A DNA stretch of 64,000 nucleotides, taken from contig JAPOHD010000027.1 in NCBI GenBank assembly GCA_026671195.1, positions 310,001-374,000 of the forward strand. The letters run 5' to 3'. The position numbers and the translations under genes were made by a program. Shown piece after piece: positions 25,341 to 34,089 of this stretch (position 1 is its first letter; each line of letters starts with the position of its first letter). The DNA comes from Draconibacterium aestuarii (lineage in GTDB: Bacteria > Bacteroidota > Bacteroidia > Bacteroidales > Prolixibacteraceae). The notes beneath the pieces are model-generated. The model made no database searches. It was not told where the DNA came from and saw only the letters and a program-made list of their open reading frames with translations.

Positions 25341-27464
25341 TTAATAAAATTTAGCTCTTTTGTCTTCGATTTCTACAGAGTTGCGGTGAGCCTGAAAAGC
25401 TTGCGAGGCAACACGGTAACCGTTTGTTTGTGCCAAACGCATTTTTTCAGCGGTTACATTTGCTCCGGCACCTTCGCTTTCCGAAGTAACCATCACAACA
25501 AATACGCCGTTATTTCCTGCAATTGGTTTCGAAATTTTATCAACTTCCAAAGCTGAAACGGTTCCTATTACGGCTGGTTCCAGTCCAATTCCCGGAATTG
25601 AGAATGAGTTGAAGTTTATATTATTGGCACTTTGAACCTCAGTTTCAAGTGCAGTTGCAATTGAAGTTAAATCTGAATTACCCGATAAGGCGGCGTTGGC
25701 TTTCTCAACCAGGTATTCTGCTTTTTTCTCTTTCACAACAGCCAATTCAACCCGTGCTTTTACATCTTCGAATGCAGCAACACCTTCATCAATAGCTTGC
25801 GTAAGAACAGCAACTACAAAGTTATCGCCCAATTCAAAAATCGGTGATTCCTGCGTTGTTTGCAAAATACCGTTAACTTCTGCCTCGTATGCCGCTTTTA
25901 TAAGTGGTCTGGCATTTTCAAGTCCAACAATCTGACGATCGTTTTCGCCAAAGTTAGCAACACGTTTGGTTAAATTCTCTGCAGTAACTGCTGCATCAAA
26001 TGCTTCTTTTGTTGTGTTTTCACCTGCAAATTTACTAGCTTTTGCGTAAGTGTCCTGGTATGTTTTAGTACTTGGAACAACATTGCGGGTTAAGTAAGCT
26101 ACCTGAACCTGTGGAGTTAATTTCCCTCGTTTTGTGGTTTGAATCAGGTGAAGACCAAATTGAGTTCCAACAATTGTAACACTATCTGTAGTATTGTTAA
26201 ACGCTGCTTCTTCAAAAGGTTTTACCATTTGATTGCGACGGAACCAACCCAGGTCGCCACCATTAATTGCTGAACCTTGATCGGTAGAATTCTCGCGGGC
26301 CAGTTTTGCAAAATCAGCTCCGTTTTCGATTGCTGTTTTTAAGCTGTCCGCCAATAGTTGAGCAGCAGCCAATTCAGCTTGTGTTGTTACCTGTAATAAA
26401 ATATGACGGGCTTCAACTGAGTCGGGCATCATTTCCGATTTGTGCAATTTTGCCAATGTAAACGCATCGCCGTCTGCATAAGGACCATAAACTGCATTAA
26501 CTTCAGCTTTTTCATCAAATATCCAGTTTCCGATATTTTCGGGAAGATCATCTTTTTTGTTCCAAACGTTTTCGAAATTTACATCCGAGTTCGAGTTTAC
26601 AAATTGAACGTTGTCTTCCGTTTTTTCGAAATCGCTTTTAATATCGTTAATCCACTTTTCTGCATTTTTATAATCTGCATCAGACGGAGTAACTGCATAC
26701 GTTAAGTATTCAATTCTTCTGCTTTTTTCTTGTTTATAATCGTCCTGGTGTGCGTTATAATACGCTTTTAAATCTTTCTCGGTAACGGTAACTTTATCGT
26801 TGGCCACTGAACTGTGTGCCAGGGTTACATAGTCGAAATTTACGGTTTTATTTCCGGCGGTAGCGCTTGCCTGTGCCTGCTCGTTGGTAACATAAAGTCC
26901 TTTTGCTACCATATTTACATATTTCGACTGGGTACGTTCATCCTCTATCTGTTTTTCAAGATTTAACCAGTAAGCTCTTTGGTCTTGAGCAACCCCTGTT
27001 TCCAGTTTTTTCAGGAAACCAACAACTGAAGCCCTGTCGAATTGACCTGTTTCTGGATTACGGAAAATTTGCTGAACGATTTGATGAGGATTCGATCCCT
27101 GCAACATATCGAAAAGCTCTTCTGAACTGATTTCAATTCCGAGTTTTTCATACACATCGCCCATAACAATCTCGCCAATACTGGTTTGCCACGCTTGGTC
27201 TCTAACTTGCGTCCATGCGTTGTCGTCTAACTGATTTGTTTGGTAGTTTTGTTTGAATATTTCACCCAATTCTTCTACTCTTTTCTGAAACTCAGGATAC
27301 TGAATTGATTCTCCGTCAATTACCCCTACTTCTAACCGGTTACGTTGAAACATCGACGAACCTCCCTGTAACATATCGCCAAGTATAAACGCTGCCAATG
27401 AAACGCCGATTACGATTGCTACTAATAATCCTGCTTTTGTTCTGATTTTTTGTAAAGTTGCCAT
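25341..27464 (-). CDS. PpiD/SurA-like periplasmic chaperone and peptidyl-prolyl isomerase
   Basis: 707 residues from ATG 27464. A short cytoplasmic N-terminus is followed by one transmembrane segment (about 12-30, LLVAIVIGVSLAAFILGD), then a SurA-like helical chaperone domain (about 35-200) and one parvulin-type PpiC domain (about 350-445) with ARHILLQ, FAKLARENSTDQGS and GGDLGWFRRNQMVKPFEEAAF. A second, degenerate domain follows. The topology is that of PpiD, a membrane-anchored helper for outer-membrane and secreted proteins. It is the last gene of the nadB-to-chaperone minus-strand series. TATCTTCG about 50 bases upstream is a one-mismatch -7 box, so it may also have its own promoter. Confidence 0.92.
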   Translation of the reverse strand: MATLQKIRTKAGLLVAIVIGVSLAAFILGDMLQGGSSMFQRNRLEVGVIDGESIQYPEFQKRVEELGEIFKQNYQTNQLDDNAWTQVRDQAWQTSIGEIVMGDVYEKLGIEISSEELFDMLQGSNPHQIVQQIFRNPETGQFDRASVVGFLKKLETGVAQDQRAYWLNLEKQIEDERTQSKYVNMVAKGLYVTNEQAQASATAGNKTVNFDYVTLAHSSVANDKVTVTEKDLKAYYNAHQDDYKQEKSRRIEYLTYAVTPSDADYKNAEKWINDIKSDFEKTEDNVQFVNSNSDVNFENVWNKKDDLPENIGNWIFDEKAEVNAVYGPYADGDAFTLAKLHKSEMMPDSVEARHILLQVTTQAELAAAQLLADSLKTAIENGADFAKLARENSTDQGSAINGGDLGWFRRNQMVKPFEEAAFNNTTDSVTIVGTQFGLHLIQTTKRGKLTPQVQVAYLTRNVVPSTKTYQDTYAKASKFAGENTTKEAFDAAVTAENLTKRVANFGENDRQIVGLENARPLIKAAYEAEVNGILQTTQESPIFELGDNFVVAVLTQAIDEGVAAFEDVKARVELAVVKEKKAEYLVEKANAALSGNSDLTSIATALETEVQSANNINFNSFSIPGIGLEPAVIGTVSALEVDKISKPIAGNNGVFVVMVTSESEGAGANVTAEKMRLAQTNGYRVASQAFQAHRNSVEIEDKRAKFY

Positions 27465-27627
27465 TGATTTACAATTATATTAATGCAAATTTTATTTGAT
27501 TTTTTCGAGCTACGAAGATAACAATTTTAACTATTTTACCTCGATATTTATTTTTTTTTTAGCGAAGCTATTTTGGTGTATGTAATGTGTTGACAGGTAA
27601 TGATTTGGAATAGGGAGTACTTCGTGT

Positions 27628-28893
27628 TTATTCCACTGAAAGTGTGAGCTTTACCAATTCGATTTTGGTATTGGTAGCTTTTAATATTTTGAAATGGAAT
27701 TTTCCTATTTTGATAAGGGAATTTATTTTGGGTATACTTTCGTGATGGAAAAGTATAAATCCTGCAAGTGTTTCGAACTCTTCAGTTTCAGGAAGGTTTA
27801 AAAAATATTTCTCGTTTAACAGGTCAATCTCAGCTCTACCTGAGAAAATAAATTCGGTTTCGCTGATCATTTTTTCCACAATATCCCTGGTGTCGTGTTC
27901 ATCTTCAATTTCACCAAAAATTTCTTCTAAAATATCTTCGCTGGTTACCATCCCTGAAGTTCCTCCAAATTCGTCGACCACAATTGCAATGCTGCGGTGT
28001 TCCTGAATAAAGGTACTCAGTAATTTATTTGCCGACATGGTTTCCGGAACGATCAGTACTTTTTTTATATGCGATTCGATAGAGGTTGGATTATGAAATA
28101 AAACGGAGGAGTGCACATATCCAATTATATTGTCGATGTTTTCATTATAAAGAAGAACGCGGGAATACCCCGTGTCAACAAACTTTTGGCGAAGTTCGGC
28201 AATGGATACGCCAATTTCCAGCATTTCAATTTCGGTGCGCGGAACCATGATCTCGCGTAGTTTTACTTTTGAAAAGTCGAGGGCGTTTTTAAAGAGTTTT
28301 ACTTCTGTTTCGACGTTTTCCTTTTTTTCCATTCTTGTATTGTCGGACTCATTTACAAATTCATCTAAATCAATCCGGCCAAAAACCAGGTTCTGATTCC
28401 GCAGATTCACATCAGTTTTTAGAAATTTCTTTAATAATGAGTTTGTAATGGCAATAGAAAAACGGGTGATAGGGTAGAATAGAATGTAGAAGAAAGCCAG
28501 TGGAGCCGAAAAGATATTTAACAGCGTATTGGGGAAAATACGAAACAGGGTTTTGGGCAGAAACTCTGCAAAAAACAAAATTAATAGTGTTGAAATAATT
28601 GTTTGAAGTAACAGAATTATCGATTCGGACTGAACGAAGGATCCCAAAACGGGTTCCAGAATCGCTGCAAAAGCAATACCGTACACTACAAGAGCAATAT
28701 TGTTCCCTACCAACATTGTGGCTATGTATTGCCCTCCGTTTGCAGTAACAAACTTTAAAATTCGCGAACTAAAAGGTTCTGATTGTTTGTCGAGCTCCAG
28801 TCGGAGTTTATTTGCCGATACAAAAGCAATCTCCATCCCCGAAAAGAAAGCAGAAAGTAGAATTGTTATAAGAATCAGCAAATAAAGATTCAT
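27628..28893 (-). CDS. Hemolysin-family / CNNM-CorC-type transmembrane protein
   Basis: 421 residues from ATG 28893. It has an N-terminal DUF21 (CNNM) domain with about four membrane segments (1-150, beginning LLILITILLSAFFSGMEIAFVSANK), two CBS domains (about 205-325, including IMVPRTEIEMLEI and IVVDEFGGTSGMVTSEDILEEIFGEIEDEHD) and a C-terminal CorC/HlyC domain (about 340-415). Relatives act in magnesium or cobalt export; the name hemolysin is historical. It starts 12 bases after lptC and belongs to the envelope gene block. GldE is a related Bacteroidota protein, but no gliding genes are nearby. Confidence 0.92.
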   Translation of the reverse strand: MNLYLLILITILLSAFFSGMEIAFVSANKLRLELDKQSEPFSSRILKFVTANGGQYIATMLVGNNIALVVYGIAFAAILEPVLGSFVQSESIILLLQTIISTLLILFFAEFLPKTLFRIFPNTLLNIFSAPLAFFYILFYPITRFSIAITNSLLKKFLKTDVNLRNQNLVFGRIDLDEFVNESDNTRMEKKENVETEVKLFKNALDFSKVKLREIMVPRTEIEMLEIGVSIAELRQKFVDTGYSRVLLYNENIDNIIGYVHSSVLFHNPTSIESHIKKVLIVPETMSANKLLSTFIQEHRSIAIVVDEFGGTSGMVTSEDILEEIFGEIEDEHDTRDIVEKMISETEFIFSGRAEIDLLNEKYFLNLPETEEFETLAGFILFHHESIPKINSLIKIGKFHFKILKATNTKIELVKLTLSVE

Positions 28894-28904
28894 GGTAGTA
28901 AATA

Positions 28905-29591
28905 TTACTTGAATTGTAACTTTTGGGTTTCAGGTTGTTTGCTTTTATGCATATCTGCTGGCGGTGCAGGTTGTTTGTCCGGTTCAACAGGCGCATTACT
29001 TTTATCAACATCAATTAAAATGGTTCCCTGTGGGTTTTTAATTTTCCAGTTGAGCATGTCCTGGTCCGAAACAAGTCCGATGCCAGTGATGGTTTGATTG
29101 TCACGTATTATTCGAACAAATTCCTCGGTGTAAATTTTCTCCGTTTTTTCTTCCCAAATCAGGTGTTCCGTTTTTAACGAATCGCCCTGGGCATTGGTAA
29201 CCACTACATTATTTTTGGCTTCCCACTTCGAATCTTTTACAAATTGTTTGGCGTAGTCGGCAGTAATGCTTGAAATAATATTTTGGTTGGCATCGTATTT
29301 TATCAACTGCATACCAATCGGAAATTCAGTGTATTCTTTTCCGTCGTTTTCAAAACGGAGCAGTTTGGGTGTTTTAAGCGAAAAACGCACCTGTCCCGAA
29401 TCGGTATAAATGGTTTCGAAATTGATAGCTTCCTGTATTGGAAGGTTTTCCTGTGTGTTAAATGCTTGAATTTTATCTATGTTGTTGTTGTTACACGCAT
29501 AGAAAAGTATTGCAGTCCCCATAACGAGAACTGCAATATAAATATTTTTTATGTGCTGAAAGATCCTAGAATCTAACTTTCGTATTTTCAT
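28905..29591 (-). CDS. lptC: LPS export protein LptC
   Basis: 228 residues from ATG 29591. An N-terminal hydrophobic segment (about 17-32, ending FYAC) is followed by a single beta-jellyroll domain: TIYTDSGQVRFSLKTPKLLRFE, FPIGMQLIKYDANQNIISSITADYA, KWEAKNNVVVTNAQGDSLKTEHLIW. This is the periplasmic part that passes lipopolysaccharide from LptB2FG to LptA. A Cys at the end of the hydrophobic segment suggests a lipoprotein variant. The C-terminal tail (about 200-228) is Pro/Lys rich. The first 26 bases overlap the end of the TPR gene, and the hemolysin-family gene follows at once. Confidence 0.88.
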   Translation of the reverse strand: MKIRKLDSRIFQHIKNIYIAVLVMGTAILFYACNNNNIDKIQAFNTQENLPIQEAINFETIYTDSGQVRFSLKTPKLLRFENDGKEYTEFPIGMQLIKYDANQNIISSITADYAKQFVKDSKWEAKNNVVVTNAQGDSLKTEHLIWEEKTEKIYTEEFVRIIRDNQTITGIGLVSDQDMLNWKIKNPQGTILIDVDKSNAPVEPDKQPAPPADMHKSKQPETQKLQFK

Positions 29592-31212
29592 TTATCCAAC
29601 CTCCAACTTTATACGTTGAGCCCGACTGAAGGCCTTCCATAAAAGCTTCCTCTTTGTTAGGGAAGTATTTTTTGTACTTGGCCAAATTTTCGGCAGCGTC
29701 AAATGAACAATCTTCACCTTGACGGGCTTTGGCAAAGTAATCGCAGGCTAACCAGAATACCGCTGATTTTTCCAATGCACTACCTTCGAATTTTTGTGAA
29801 GCGGCAACATAAATATTACCAATCAGCATATTTGCATCGCAATAATCAGATTTTATTTGAAGTGCTTTTCTGGCATCTTCACGTGCACCTACAAGGTTGT
29901 TAAGTCGTGCATAACGTAACAATCCTCTTTCGTAGTAATAAGTTGCCAGTAATTCGTTATCAGTTTCCTGGTCGATCGCCATCTGATAATATTCCCTGGC
30001 TTTTTCCATATCGTCTTTTTTCAGATAACGACGTGCCATGTTAAATGCAGCTTCTGCTGATGGATCTAACTCGTACTGGCGTTCAGTAGCTTGCGCAAAC
30101 AGATCACTTTCGGTACATTTTGCACGGCTTAAACGGCGCAACATTGATTTAATAAATTCTGCATCGTCTTTTTTGTTCTCATATTCTGCAGCATAAATAT
30201 TTACCAACGCTTCACAATCTGCAGCCCCCGATTTTCCAAACAATGTTTCGATGTAAGGAAGCACAGTTTCCTGGGTTTGTTCAGTTGTTTTAGGATCTTC
30301 GTTTGCGGCAATAATTGAATTGGCCACTTCAACTGATCTTTCGTAGTTTTTTACAACTTGTTCTTTTGGCATTTCTCCAAGTTTGAACAAGGCAACAGTA
30401 GTATTCATAAAAAGGATCAGTACCGGTGGTTCAGTTTCAGCTCCTTGTAAGGTTATCGATTCGTTAACCCATTCGTAACCTGCTTTATGAATCGCTATAA
30501 GGTCGGCCCCTTCAGGAGATTGTTCTCTGCTTGGATCAAGTTTGTATTTTAACCATGACGTACCTTTTCTTCCTAATACATACCCTTTTTGTCCAAAGTA
30601 CTTTATTCTTTTGTCGTACAATTTCATGTACTCTTCAATCAGTTTGTCGCGTTCGGCATCGGTGCTTGCTTTTTCCAGCATCGACTCATACATTTTTCCT
30701 CCGTGAATGTAGAGATTGGAAGAGGATTTTGGGTATTTGGTGTACAGGTTTTTCCAGTGAGGAAAGGCCGACTTATAATCATCTTGTTTGAAGAACTCGC
30801 GGTACATCGATAATTCGTTCATAAAGTCTTTATCCTGTGCCTTTACTAATTCCTCGGCTGTGCCCAGGTTTATTTCGTCACTGTTTACTTCTTCATTACC
30901 ACCTTCAGACGGAAGTTTTCCCGAAAAGGCAAAATCGAATACATCACCTGATTTGCCTTCAATATCAAGTTTTTGACTTTCGTCGATAAACGTAAATTTA
31001 ATGTACTTCGATTTAGCATCGGCCTCAATCTCGTACTTTCCGTCAAAACTTGTCATCATACTACTCCCTTTGTGAGCTTCAACAGTTATTCCTGCAGCCG
31101 GCTCTCCTTCCATGTAGACGGTTCCCTTAATTACTCTTTGTGCCTGTGCAACTGTAATGGCAGTCATTACAATCGATACAAATAAAAGAGATATGCGTAA
31201 AAAAGTTTTCAT
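29566..31212 (-). CDS. Secreted TPR protein with carboxypeptidase-like regulatory N-terminal domain
   Basis: 548 residues from ATG 31212, with a signal peptide (about 1-24, ending TVAQAQ). Residues about 25-90 form a small beta sandwich of the carboxypeptidase-regulatory type (RVIKGTVYMEGEPAAGITVEA). The rest is helical with tetratricopeptide repeats, clearest at about 385-520 (AEAAFNMARRYLKKDDMEKAREYYQMAI). Such proteins are scaffolds in the Bacteroidota periplasm. Its 3-prime end overlaps lptC and its 5-prime end is 28 bases after the FadL-like gene, so it is part of the envelope operon. The exact partner is unknown. Confidence 0.85.
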   Translation of the reverse strand: MKTFLRISLLFVSIVMTAITVAQAQRVIKGTVYMEGEPAAGITVEAHKGSSMMTSFDGKYEIEADAKSKYIKFTFIDESQKLDIEGKSGDVFDFAFSGKLPSEGGNEEVNSDEINLGTAEELVKAQDKDFMNELSMYREFFKQDDYKSAFPHWKNLYTKYPKSSSNLYIHGGKMYESMLEKASTDAERDKLIEEYMKLYDKRIKYFGQKGYVLGRKGTSWLKYKLDPSREQSPEGADLIAIHKAGYEWVNESITLQGAETEPPVLILFMNTTVALFKLGEMPKEQVVKNYERSVEVANSIIAANEDPKTTEQTQETVLPYIETLFGKSGAADCEALVNIYAAEYENKKDDAEFIKSMLRRLSRAKCTESDLFAQATERQYELDPSAEAAFNMARRYLKKDDMEKAREYYQMAIDQETDNELLATYYYERGLLRYARLNNLVGAREDARKALQIKSDYCDANMLIGNIYVAASQKFEGSALEKSAVFWLACDYFAKARQGEDCSFDAAENLAKYKKYFPNKEEAFMEGLQSGSTYKVGGWINENTKVRF

Positions 31213-31240
31213 AATAGTTTATTTGTTTTTTTATTCCGAT

Positions 31241-32521
31241 TTAATCAATTTTTCGTTGCATAAACCACAAGTCGTGTAAGTTCACGCTTAAATTAACTTT
31301 TGCATAATTTTGTAGAACAAGGTTGTTGTCTTTTGTTCCTCTTCTTCCTATTTCTGCTCCAATATTTATTGTTGAAGCCGAATGGTACAACGGTACTCCA
31401 ACACCAAAACTTATGCCAAAGTCATTTATCTGATAGCCATCAAACGAATGATAAGTTTGCTCGTACCTAAAACCGGCGCGGTAAGCTATACGGTTTAATG
31501 CGCTTCTGATTGAGTACTTGTCCGGTATCCATTCTGCACCGATTGCAAATTTATTTAAATCTGTTAAAAAAGTACTTTCTTCTCCAAAAAATGTGGACTG
31601 TGACCAGTTTTGATGGAAATAGTCGAAATTGATTTCATATACATCCTTTTTTCGGAACGAAATTCCACCGCCTAAAGTGTAGGGGAACTGAATGGAACTT
31701 TTGGTTTCCTCCTGGTGAAATAAGGTGTCCTGGTCATAAGATGTCCCGTAATATGTGTTTTTTAGAATAATATCGGAATATAAAGTAGTGTATTCGGGTT
31801 GGTTCGCAAATACGGCAGCAAAAATAAGTTCTTTATTGTCTTTCAGCGGAAGAGTTGCTTGTAATCCAAAATCAACGGAAAAGTCACGCATACGAAGTGT
31901 TGAATAGCGTTGAACTGCATAAAAGCCGGCTCCTGCAAATGCCAGTTCCGAATTTCGGCTCAAATTGCCAAACAAATAATTCACATTCATTCCAACCGAA
32001 ATGTTTTTAACTGGCTCAACAGCTACTCCTATATAAGCTTTCGAAATGGTTCCGGTACCATAATAATTGTTCTGAAAGTCGCCAATGTTTTCGTGCGTGT
32101 CATTAACCAGTACCTGGTATCCAACATCGGAGTATGGTTGTAAACCAATGGATGTTGCCATCCAGTCAGTTATACGAAAAGCCATCGAAAAATAATTGAA
32201 ATTAATATCGTTGGTTTTCAGTTTACTCTCATTGGTCTTGTATGTTGAAAAGTTTCCTTGAAGTCCAAATTCAAAAAGAAAGTTCAACGAGTCGATGGCT
32301 GTGTACGAGGCCGGATTCGATGAATTTATCTGAAGGTTGTTCCTGCTGGCCAATGACGCACCTCCCATTGCGGTTGTTCTTCCAAAACTATACGAATGCA
32401 GATCACCTAATCCATATCGCGAATACGGCGATGAAGTATTATTGTTAAATTGTGCGAATAATACGGCCGGGAAAATTAATAACCCGACAATTAAAAAACT
32501 TACTCTACTATATCTCCCCAT
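31241..32521 (-). CDS. FadL/OmpP1-like outer-membrane beta-barrel protein
   Basis: 426 residues from ATG 32521, with a signal peptide (about 1-23). The mature N-terminus NNNTSSPYSRYGLGDLHS, followed by GRTTAMGGASLASRNNLQINSSNPASYTAIDSL, is a recurrent start of Bacteroidota outer-membrane proteins distantly related to FadL transporters. The remainder alternates in a beta-barrel pattern. The gene overlaps the end of coaX by 14 bases, so they are co-translated. The usual genomic neighbours (coaX before, TPR and lptC after) hint at a role in envelope assembly or uptake of hydrophobic compounds; the substrate is unknown. Confidence 0.85.
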   Translation of the reverse strand: MGRYSRVSFLIVGLLIFPAVLFAQFNNNTSSPYSRYGLGDLHSYSFGRTTAMGGASLASRNNLQINSSNPASYTAIDSLNFLFEFGLQGNFSTYKTNESKLKTNDINFNYFSMAFRITDWMATSIGLQPYSDVGYQVLVNDTHENIGDFQNNYYGTGTISKAYIGVAVEPVKNISVGMNVNYLFGNLSRNSELAFAGAGFYAVQRYSTLRMRDFSVDFGLQATLPLKDNKELIFAAVFANQPEYTTLYSDIILKNTYYGTSYDQDTLFHQEETKSSIQFPYTLGGGISFRKKDVYEINFDYFHQNWSQSTFFGEESTFLTDLNKFAIGAEWIPDKYSIRSALNRIAYRAGFRYEQTYHSFDGYQINDFGISFGVGVPLYHSASTINIGAEIGRRGTKDNNLVLQNYAKVNLSVNLHDLWFMQRKID

Positions 32522-33239
32522 TATGTTGTAAAATGCGGTTTAAACCCAAGCTGGTTAAATTAAAGTGTACAAAGAAAGAATTTTTTAACTTGTTAGCAAA
32601 AAAATCAGCATCACCCCCTGTGATTATAACCTGTAAATTATTATAAAAATCCTTAAACGAGGTAATTGTGGAATCTATTTCGTATAAGAAACCGTTTTGT
32701 ACACCTGCTCTTATGGCCTGCTCTGTAGTTTTCCCGTATAATTTATTAAATTCTGCTTTTTCAATTTTTGGCAGTTTCCCGGTGAATTGGTGTAATGCTT
32801 TAAAACGCATTTCCAGGCCCGGAGAAATATTGCCGCCTAAATATTTGCCATCCTTGCTTAAGATGTCGTATGTAATTGCTGTTCCTGCATCAATTATCAA
32901 AACATTTGTTTTGGGATAAAGATCGAAAGCACCAACAACAGCCGCAATTCGGTCTTTACCCAATGTTTCTTTCGATTCGTAACAGTTTTCAATCGGCAGA
33001 GGAGTATCAGCATCCAGTTCAATAAAAGTTTTAAACTTGTTTTGAAGCGTGGTTTTCAATTCGCCAGGATAGTCTTTAACGGCTGAAAGTATAACATTAT
33101 CCAGTTGCTCGTATTCAAGTTTCAGAGCATCAATGTGCGATGGCAGAAACTCATCAACGGGTACGGTTGTTAAAACGTCTCCCCGGTTACAAACCGAAAA
33201 TTTGGTACGCGTATTACCGATATCGATTACCAGGTTCAT
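32508..33239 (-). CDS. coaX: Type III pantothenate kinase
   Basis: 243 residues, normal length. It phosphorylates pantothenate in the first step of coenzyme A synthesis. ASKHA-fold motifs are clear: phosphate 1 DIGNTRTKFSV (6-16), KDRIAAVVGAF (about 94-104), phosphate 2 DAGTAITYDIL (about 117-127) and GGNISPGLEMRFKALHQFTGKLP. It begins right after the nadC stop codon (adjacent bases) and overlaps the FadL-like gene. Together with panC and panD it gives the first part of the CoA pathway in this window. Confidence 0.96.
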   Translation of the reverse strand: MNLVIDIGNTRTKFSVCNRGDVLTTVPVDEFLPSHIDALKLEYEQLDNVILSAVKDYPGELKTTLQNKFKTFIELDADTPLPIENCYESKETLGKDRIAAVVGAFDLYPKTNVLIIDAGTAITYDILSKDGKYLGGNISPGLEMRFKALHQFTGKLPKIEKAEFNKLYGKTTEQAIRAGVQNGFLYEIDSTITSFKDFYNNLQVIITGGDADFFANKLKNSFFVHFNLTSLGLNRILQHNGEI

Positions 33240-34085
33240 TTAATCTATTATGCGCTGGCTGATATCCAATGCTTTTACCGAGTGTGTTAATGCCCCGATT
33301 GAAATATAATCAACTCCGGTGTGTGCCACTTTGCGAATTCGTTTTATGGTCATATTTCCCGAAGCTTCAATTTTTGCTCTTCTATCGATAATTTCTACGC
33401 ACTCTTTCATTAAAGTAGAACGCATATTGTCCAACATAATTATGTCAACGTCGGCAGCCAGAGCTTCTTTTACCTGTTCGATAGTAGTTGTTTCCACTTC
33501 GATCTTGATACTTTTCGGAATTTTTTTACGAATGGCTTCAACTGCCTGGGTAATTCCTCCGGCAATTTGAATATGGTTGTCTTTTATCATTACCATATCA
33601 TACAAGCCAAAACGATGGTTCGAAGCACCACCCATACGCACAGCGTATTTATCGAGATAACGGTAGCCTGGTAGAGTTTTGCGGGTATCCAGAATCTCAA
33701 CCTTGGTGCCCTGGGTCTCAATCATACAAAGGCGAGAGTAACTTGCAATTCCTGATAAACGTTGAAGGAAATTTAATGCTTTTCTTTCACCGGATAATAA
33801 AGCACGGTAGTTCCCTTTAAATTCTACAATAACATCTCCTGGAATCACCGTGTTTCCATCGGGAATCAGTACGTTCCATTCCATGTTTTTGTCAAATCGT
33901 TTAAAAACCATTTCAGCCACCTGCAAGCCTGCAATTACTCCTTCTTCTTTGGCAATCAACTGTGCAGTTTTATTCTGGTTTGGATCAATCAGGTTGTTTG
34001 TAGTTATATCTCCGTCGCCTATATCTTCGGCATAAGCTAAATCGAATAGTACTTCTGCCGATTTTAATGTTTTCTCGTCCATCAT
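33240..34085 (-). CDS. nadC: Nicotinate-nucleotide pyrophosphorylase (carboxylating), quinolinate phosphoribosyltransferase
   Basis: 281 residues from ATG 34085 (a second ATG follows at once). It converts quinolinate and PRPP to nicotinate mononucleotide in NAD synthesis. Family motifs are the early EDIGDGDITT (about 15-24), LNFLQRLSGIASYS, RKTLPGYRYLDKYAVRMGG, HRFGLYDMVMIKDNH and IEVETTTIEQVKEAL, all intact. It lies four bases after nadB, the enzyme making the precursor iminoaspartate; nadA is not in the window. Confidence 0.97.
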   Translation of the reverse strand: MMDEKTLKSAEVLFDLAYAEDIGDGDITTNNLIDPNQNKTAQLIAKEEGVIAGLQVAEMVFKRFDKNMEWNVLIPDGNTVIPGDVIVEFKGNYRALLSGERKALNFLQRLSGIASYSRLCMIETQGTKVEILDTRKTLPGYRYLDKYAVRMGGASNHRFGLYDMVMIKDNHIQIAGGITQAVEAIRKKIPKSIKIEVETTTIEQVKEALAADVDIIMLDNMRSTLMKECVEIIDRRAKIEASGNMTIKRIRKVAHTGVDYISIGALTHSVKALDISQRIID

Positions 34086-34089
34086 AATA